This document shows positions 58,817 to 64,000 of a stretch of 64,000 bases of DNA, piece after piece. The DNA is taken from NCBI RefSeq assembly GCF_963678975.1, contig NC_089272.1:22519399-22583398 (forward strand). The letters run 5' to 3'. Under the pieces are notes generated by a model, which was not told the DNA's origin, ran no database searches, and was given only the letters and a program-made list of their open reading frames with translations. Source of the DNA: Dysidea avara (Eukaryota; Porifera; Demospongiae; Dictyoceratida; Dysideidae). Position 1 is the first letter of the stretch. Every line of letters begins with the position of its first letter. Position numbers and translations under genes: made by a program.

Positions 58817-59151
58817 TCATTACTGATGAACCATCACATGCTGCATCAAAGTGCAGAATAGTGCTAGACACATAAAATTAACTACCTAACTAAATGCATG
58901 CCTTGACTATCAATTACTGAAGTGTAAAGTAGCCATTCTATAGTTATGCTCCACCTGTTATACAGTGCTAGAATAGTGCCAAGCTGTTATGAAGGAAAAA
59001 AGGATGGCTTATGTATTTTTGGGTAAGAAAGCCGAAACCTTTAGAATGATCCCTACTATACAGTACCATTGTGTGATAAATTTCCCAGTCTGCCTAAATG
59101 TCTAGTCATCTGTACACTTATATACTTTGTATGCTAAACACAAGACTTCAC

Positions 59152-59277
59152 TTCAATCTTATCATTCGCTTCATACAGTTCATCTTCAGTTTCACGGCAG
59201 ACATCTGTGATGTGATCAATCTTTTTCATTCTCACTTCTAGTAAGAGATTTGAATCCTTCAATTCTAGTTTAAGTTT
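59152..59277 (-). CDS. coiled-coil gene, 42-residue exon (type C copy 1)
   Basis: The acceptor CTGTTTTTAG and donor GTGAAGT bound 126 bases, phase 0. They encode KLKLELKDSNLLLEVRMKKI then DHITDVCRETEDELYEANDK and IE. It is clearly paralogous to 55023-55148 and ends in EANDKIE like the type A exons, so all 42-residue exons probably share one ancestor. Confidence 0.87.
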
Positions 59278-59466
59278 CTAAAAACAGTAATCAGACAGTA
59301 AATGTGACCGTCTCAGCAAAAACCTGACTTGTTGCACAAGCATACGTATTGAGAAAAACAAAATATAAAAATAATTGGTAAAATTATGCATGCTACAAAG
59401 AAAAATACACAAATTTTTATCGACCAGTATTCGAAGAAGGAAGACTCAAATCGATTAAAACTATAC

Positions 59467-59514
59467 CATCTTATCCGCCTGCTCATGGAGAGTTCGAAAA
59501 CCTTTGTTTTGTTT
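59467..59514 (-). CDS. coiled-coil gene, probable 16-residue exon
   Basis: The acceptor GAAGCTACAG and donor GTATAG bound 48 bases, phase 0, encoding KQNKGFRTLHEQADKM. The donor is weaker than the others. Its position between type A and type C exons matches the 14-residue exon at 55322-55363. Confidence 0.55.
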
Positions 59515-60112
59515 CTGTAGCTTCAATGGTATGTGTGTCACATGCGTTTGTTTACGATGCGGTAACGTAAACAAGATTGTCATCATTTCTTCTACCAAAC
59601 CGCTTTCATATCCATATGTGCAAGTGTCTACAGGGCTAACACTATACCTTGGCTGATGTGCTGATCCATGGTGAACATTTTGAGCCAAATTGCAATGTTG
59701 TAGACTAATCCAAATGGAGGTTATGACTGCGAATGTAAGTGCCTGTAGTTTATTTCAGTATAGTCACTGTACAAATTGATCATCTTACTCTTCTAATGTG
59801 TAGTGCTATAATTTCAAAACTACACACCACAGAAGGCTGAAACTTTGGTGATCCATTCCTTGGACACTGCTAATAACGCTGAGTGAATAAAAAAAATTTA
59901 AATTGTGCGAACAAGTTGGCGGGTTTTTGCTGAGACAGACACAAATATACACAGTGCAGGTACTGTACACAAGATATATAACTATCCAACATTCCCAGTA
60001 CAGTATAAATATAAAAGAAATTGAAGGTACAGTACAGTATATTCCGAGTACAAATATATCCATGGTATATAAACAGCTAATGAGTGTACATGCAACACAC
60101 TACTGTACATAC
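59515..60112. other. intron, no other feature recognised
   Basis: Nothing that looks like an exon or element. Confidence 0.45.
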
Positions 60113-60238
60113 CTCAATCTTATCATTAGCTTCATCAAGTTCAGCATTCATAGTGGAGGATAACTGTGTCAAACGGCCAATCGATTGTCGACTGTCCTCC
60201 ATAGTTGCCTTAAGCTCTCTGTTCTCTTGTTCTAGTGT
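60113..60238 (-). CDS. coiled-coil gene, 42-residue exon (type A copy 3)
   Basis: The acceptor TTATTCAG and donor GTATGT bound 126 bases, phase 0. They encode TLEQENRELKATMEDSRQSI then GRLTQLSSTMNAELDEANDK and IE. Close to the copies at 60840 and 61308 in both coding sequence and acceptor region (CTGAATAATA next to the exon on the + strand). Confidence 0.9.
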
Positions 60239-60298
60239 CTGAATAATAAATCAGACAATGGATAAATGATCAATTAAACACTCCACATTTATACTCAC

Positions 60299-60358
60299 TT
60301 CTAATTCACTGTGGTCTTGTACAGCTAACTGTAATTGGTCCCTTTCCTTAACTAGCTC
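60299..60358 (-). CDS. coiled-coil gene, 20-residue exon (type B copy 2)
   Basis: The acceptor AATTGATAG and donor GTGAGTATA bound 60 bases, phase 0, encoding ELVKERDQLQLAVQDHSELE. Only a few residues differ from 61026-61085, and the downstream intron sequence is also duplicated (ATAAATGTGGAGTG next to the donor). Confidence 0.88.
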
Positions 60359-60424
60359 CTATCAATTATAATTTTCATAAGTACAGAGCAGATCTGTACA
60401 CAGGTGTGTACTACATGGGGCAAT

Positions 60425-60470
60425 TCATCACACATCCACACATCCACACATCCACACATCCACACATTCA
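60425..60470. repeat. 10 bp tandem repeat (CATCCACACA)n
   Basis: About four units in an intron. Confidence 0.85.
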
Positions 60471-60562
60471 TGTAGTTATATTAACCAATAATACAATAAA
60501 ATCAGCAGAACAGTTAAGGATACACACACCCCTTTAACTTAACTACACTGTAACAAGCAGCA

Positions 60563-60564
<2 letters not shown>

Positions 60565-60594
<30 letters not shown>
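60565..60594. repeat. (AT)n microsatellite
   Basis: About 15 AT units, intronic. Confidence 0.92.
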
Positions 60595-60596
<2 letters not shown>

Positions 60597-60608
60597 TGTA
60601 TATACATA

Positions 60609-60808
60609 CAGTGGATCCTTGCTTATCCAAACCTCAGTTATTCGAACACCTCGATTATCTGAACACTAAGACTGACTGTTCAATTAGAGTAATTAAACAG
60701 AGATCTGATATAAATCAATGGGCTCCATTTATCCAAACAAATTCACTTATCTGAACACTTTTGTCTAACTCTTGGAACAAAGGTGTTCAGATAATTGAGG
60801 ATCCACTG
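60609..60808. mobile_element. 200 bp pogo/Tigger-like MITE with TA target duplication
   Basis: The ends CAGTGGATCCTTGCTTATC and GATAATTGAGGATCCACTG are inverted and flanked by TA on both sides. TTCGAACACC/GGTGTTCAGA-type subterminal repeats are present. It contains a degenerate copy of the recurrent motif (GACTGTTCAATTAGAGTA, 60674-60691). It is intronic, between a type B and a type A exon. Confidence 0.9.
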
Positions 60809-60839
60809 TACATACAGCATACATATAGTCACTACACAC

Positions 60840-60965
60840 CTTAATCTTATCATTAGCTAAATTCAGTTCATTCGTAATAGTAGATGACAATTGTGTTAGG
60901 TGATCAATCGATCGTCGACTGTCCTCCACACTTGACTTTAGTTCCCTGTTCTCTTGTTCTAGTGT
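60840..60965 (-). CDS. coiled-coil gene, 42-residue exon (type A copy 2)
   Basis: The acceptor TTATTCAG and donor GTGTGTAG bound 126 bases, phase 0. They encode TLEQENRELKSSVEDSRRSI then DHLTQLSSTITNELNLANDK and IK. Six heptads; the SRRSIDHLTQLSS core is shared with the other type A exons. Confidence 0.9.
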
Positions 60966-61025
60966 CTGAATAATACAACATACCATGGAACACAGATCAA
61001 GTAAACACTCCACATTTATACTCAC

Positions 61026-61085
61026 TTCTAATTCACTGTGGTCTCGTACAGCTAACTGCAATTGGTCCCTCTCCTTAACTACTTC
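61026..61085 (-). CDS. coiled-coil gene, 20-residue exon (type B copy 1)
   Basis: The acceptor TATTTCTAG and donor GTGAGTATA bound 60 bases, phase 0, encoding EVVKERDQLQLAVRDHSELE. It lies 60 bases from the type A exon at 60840-60965, the same distance as between 60299-60358 and 60113-60238, so the whole A-intron-B block was copied. Confidence 0.9.
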
Positions 61086-61307
61086 CTAGAAATACATATA
61101 TGCATGATAGTATCAAGAGTACTTAACTCTTGATAATATTACTTGTTTAATTAGATCACATGCATGCACATACAGTATACTGTATGATGTGCAACACTTT
61201 ACAATATTTATGAATAATACAGTATGTAGTTTAGCCATGGCCTGTATGCATGCATACTCTCTACATAATGTTGCAACACAATAGTGTATATACTTTTTAA
61301 CACTTAC

Positions 61308-61433
61308 TCTGATCTTGTCATTAGCTTCCACCACTTCATTCTTCAAACTGGAGGACAATTGCATTAAATGATTGATTGATAGTCTACTATCCTCCACATT
61401 AGACTTTAGCTCTCTGTTCTCTTGTTCTAGTGT
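61308..61433 (-). CDS. coiled-coil gene, 42-residue exon (type A copy 1)
   Basis: The acceptor CTTTTCAG and donor GTAAGTG bound 126 bases, phase 0. They encode TLEQENRELKSNVEDSRLSI then NHLMQLSSSLKNEVVEANDK and IR. It is the first of the type A series in gene order. Confidence 0.9.
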
Positions 61434-61534
61434 CTGAAAAGACATACACTGTAATGCATACTGCATGCACAGTTATCGAGACACATACATGTGGCCAATT
61501 AAGGGTAGTTGGTAATATTAATACTGTATAGAAC

Positions 61535-62027
61535 CAGGAGCACATCGAATCCTATGGACAAGGGAGCATGTAACTTCGTAAAAAGAAAAATTCAAACATG
61601 GCTGCCGTGTACTATAATAAGGAACTTTTAAAATTCCTAATTAGGATATTATGCGGAGGTGCATGCTCGAATATGTCACATTTCCACTGCGACAAAGTGA
61701 AACTGGAAACGAAGTTCAATGGAACAACAGAGGAATAGTAGCACAGGCTTAAGCAAGACAGTCTTTCGACAGTCAATAATCATGCAAAGTTACTCCGCTT
61801 GACTATTCCAAGCTTTACCTTCGACTTGATGATCTTCCTATCAAAGCAGCTTTACTACCTTCACACTATATGATGGAGTAGCAGCCATTCAGTGTATCCA
61901 TGTTGCACGTAAGAATGATGTAGCCAATTATATACATACAGTAGTAACACCAGATGCCATGTTTGAATTTCACCTGAAGTATTGGTAGTGTATGGAGTTA
62001 CACGCTCCCTTGTCCATAGTGCTCCTG
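61535..62027. mobile_element. MITE with CAGGAGCA ends and 7-8 bp TSD ATAGAAC(C)
   Basis: CAGGAGCA..TATGGACAAGGGAGC and, further in, AAATTCAAACATGGC are inverted at the right end. ATAGAACC at 61528-61535 and 62028-62035 overlaps the first element base by one. About 490 bp, non-coding. TSD length suggests hAT. It is intronic. Confidence 0.88.
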
Positions 62028-62073
62028 ATAGAACCAAACACTTAATTTGATGCACCTATAATATTTTGTATAC

Positions 62074-62136
62074 CTGACTATTTCTCTTTTCTTGTTCAAG
62101 TTGAAGCTGCAGTATTTGTTTTTGTTCTTCCATTGC
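62074..62136 (-). CDS. coiled-coil gene, 21-residue exon
   Basis: The acceptor ATCACACAG and donor GTATAC bound 63 bases, phase 0, encoding AMEEQKQILQLQLEQEKRNS then Q. Three exact heptads, rich in Gln and Glu. Confidence 0.8.
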
Positions 62137-62165
62137 CTGTGTGATATAGCGAATAATAGCTGCAT

Positions 62166-62191
62166 TGGTGTGTGTGTGTGTGTGTGTGTGC
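62166..62191. repeat. (TG)n microsatellite
   Basis: About a dozen TG units in an intron. Confidence 0.9.
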
Positions 62192-62510
62192 ACGTCAAAG
62201 TAATTGAAAAGCTGCAGTGTAGTAAGTAAGCTCTCAAGTTATGTTTGTTTCCAGCCTCTACCATGCAGTAGCATTACCCGGGATAGTGAAACTTACAAAT
62301 ACACATTTATGCACTTCAAAACAGTTTGTAAAACAAACGTATGTAGAGTCCACTAAAGATGAACTAGCATTTTGCTATTTACAGTTGCATGGGGTGAAAC
62401 TTCTGGGTAGGTGTGCTCACTCAACTCTAGAAGTCTAGCTATGCCACTGCATACAATGCAATGTCCATAAACTGGCACTTTACAGGGATTTGTAAGCTAC
62501 AGTATATTAC

Positions 62511-62555
62511 CTGCAATTCCACCTCATTTGTTAGTAGTTTTTCCTCCTCGAGTTG
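62511..62555 (-). CDS. coiled-coil gene, 15-residue exon
   Basis: The acceptor TTGCACACAG and donor GTAATAT bound 45 bases, phase 0, encoding QLEEEKLLTNEVELQ, a typical coiled-coil stretch. Confidence 0.75.
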
Positions 62556-62925
62556 CTGTGTGCAATACAAGTACAGTATAGTAAGTGGCATTTGAGGCAC
62601 ACCAAGCTCTGAGATACAGTATTTTCAGTGAGTACTAAGTGAAATTCAGTAGCTACTTACAAATACAAAACGTGACTGTCTACTACCTGTAAACTCTAAG
62701 GGTATCTCAATCTTTTGTTACAGATATACACATACACAGTCATACAGCATAATGTGAATCAGTGATTATACAAAAAGTATAGTTGTTAACCAAGCAGTCT
62801 GTACTGCAGGGTCCAATCAAAATAAAAGGCATTTGACAGTTTGAATAAGAAAGAATGCTTGGATTACAGTAGATATATACAGTATAGTCACACACATGTG
62901 TTACATTATCTGCATTGCATCTAAC

Positions 62926-62979
62926 CTTGATCTGTGCTTGATTTGAGGAGATCTGACTCTTGTAATTTATTTCTAACAT
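62926..62979 (-). CDS. coiled-coil gene, 18-residue exon, most 5' one seen
   Basis: The acceptor GTTTCCTGTAG and donor GTTAGATG bound 54 bases, phase 0, encoding MLEINYKSQISSNQAQIK. It begins with ATG but sits behind an acceptor, so it is probably internal and the gene would extend past the window. The donor is less standard than the rest. Confidence 0.62.
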
Positions 62980-63059
62980 CTACAGGAAACAATGGGTATA
63001 TAATTCTTATGTACAGTACCACTCTGCGTGGGAAGTTCAAAGGCACCGCCAGTGCCATT

Positions 63060-63180
63060 ATATAGTTATACAACGGCCACGAGTACTCTGCCTGATATAA
63101 ACGCACGAGCCTGAGGGCCGTTAGGCCCGAAGGCAAGTGCGTTTATATAGGCAGAGCACGAGTGCACGTTGTATAACCGT
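63060..63180. repeat. imperfect palindrome, about 120 bp
   Basis: TTATACAACGGCCACGAGTA..CTCTGCCTGATATAAACGCAC is inverted as GTGCGTTTATATAGGCAGAG..GTTGTATAA. The middle GAGGGCCGTTAGGCCCGAAGG is G/C-rich. Confidence 0.9.
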
Positions 63181-64000
63181 TATGTACCATTCACCTAATA
63201 GGTGGGGAGAGTCTCACAAGACAGCTGTAACACTTATAAAGGCCAGGTTTCTAACATCAATTGTGGGTAACCAAGCCAGACGTTGCGATGATGTTCCCCC
63301 TGCAGTACTGCAGCCACCCGAGATATTGAAAGCTAGTACGCTATGGGTTATATCACTAACCTGCATTTACTGTTCGACTCTCATCATGTAGTGCTCAGCA
63401 TGCCAGCGTGCCATATAGACTAAGCACCAGACTAATCACCATAGTGATTCTCTTGAGCGAAAAAAAAGCAGCTAAATAGACGGTTTAAGTAAACAAAACC
63501 TAACTACTAAACGATACTAGTCTAATTCTTACTATTTACACTGGCTAAACTCGAATCTGGTGGCATGACAAAACTGGTTACCACAATTGAACGTAAAGGT
63601 TAGTATTATTTAGAATGTATTTGTTTTATTGAGTCATTGTCGAAGTGGACTACAGTTTAATCTGGGCTAAGATGGCACCAGACTAGTAAGGTGTATAAGT
63701 ACGTTTATATATATGTAGACTAGAGTTGTGGCCACCCGTGTTGGCTTTGTCGATCGCCATTGGCTGCTTGTAAACATTATACGTATTGGTGACGTTATGG
63801 CCCACAATCGACCTTTACATGTCAGGCTATAAAAGAATTCGAGTGATCTGTGAAGTGTCTTTCCACCTATTAGGTGAGGTGTCGTAGTGGTCTTCGCCAC
63901 TGGCACTTGTGCTATGCTGCACAAAACCGCAGCCAGTGCAATATCTGTATATTGCACTGCGGTCGGTGCATTATAACTTATAATGCACTCGTTGTGGTTT
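63181..64000. repeat. probable continuation of the hairpin-rich repeat to the window end
   Basis: TTCACCTAATAGGTGG at about 63190 is inverted as CCACCTATTAGGTGAG at about 63864. TGCAATATCTGTATATTGCA (63937-63956) and GTGCATTATAACTTATAATG (63967-63986) are further dyads. No gene is supported here. The element is cut by the window edge. Confidence 0.5.

Overview
The window is AT-rich eukaryotic DNA from an animal genome. It has split genes with GT-AG introns, a 5'-truncated and a decayed non-LTR retrotransposon, a decayed BEL/Pao LTR retrotransposon, tRNA-headed SINEs, and very many short non-autonomous DNA transposons with target-site duplications. The mixture (short phase-0 exons, terse introns in one gene, dense MITEs and foldback elements) fits a marine invertebrate and I lean towards a sponge. 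No single sequence here proves the species. There is no operon, CRISPR array, rRNA or intact tRNA gene.

Only two host genes can be supported. (1) A membrane-anchored sulfotransferase on the + strand has an uninterrupted coding exon at 42551-43923 that begins right after a good splice acceptor. A possible tiny first exon lies 10.6 kb upstream at 31885-31900, and the intervening DNA is nearly all repeats. (2) A long coiled-coil gene on the - strand spans at least 62979 down to 55023 and probably on to 47938. It has at least 13 short, mostly phase-0 exons, six of which are copies of one 42-45 residue coiled-coil exon.

Layout. 1-7 kb: a ~1 kb inverted repeat, two tandem duplications and a small TIR element. 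7.6-8.4 kb: LINE remnant. 9.6-11.5 kb: diverged repeat copies and a SINE head. 14.5-16.6 kb: SINE, a hAT-like element with a second hAT-like element nested in it, and a minisatellite. 18.2-18.8 and 24.9-26.2 kb: an inverted segmental duplication in which only the second copy carries two MITE insertions. 19.5-24.1 kb: SINE, foldback element, hAT MITE and a TIR element. 26.5-31.9 kb: MITE, SINE head and diverged tandem repeats. 32.7-42.5 kb: paired TIR elements, a 0.88 kb foldback, the Pao remnant, a second 1.26 kb foldback element, and repeats upstream of the sulfotransferase. 44.7-46.9 kb: a 1.78 kb near-perfect palindrome and a small relative. 47.9-63 kb: the coiled-coil gene, with a LINE and many MITEs in its introns. 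63-64 kb: hairpin-rich repeat.

Three patterns stand out. The coiled-coil gene has grown by exon duplication. Several foldback families keep their outer and innermost motifs but have unrelated self-complementary arms in each copy. A near-palindromic motif, ACTCTAATAGAGCAGTC, recurs about 20 times at 15 or so loci, both inside and outside a MITE family.
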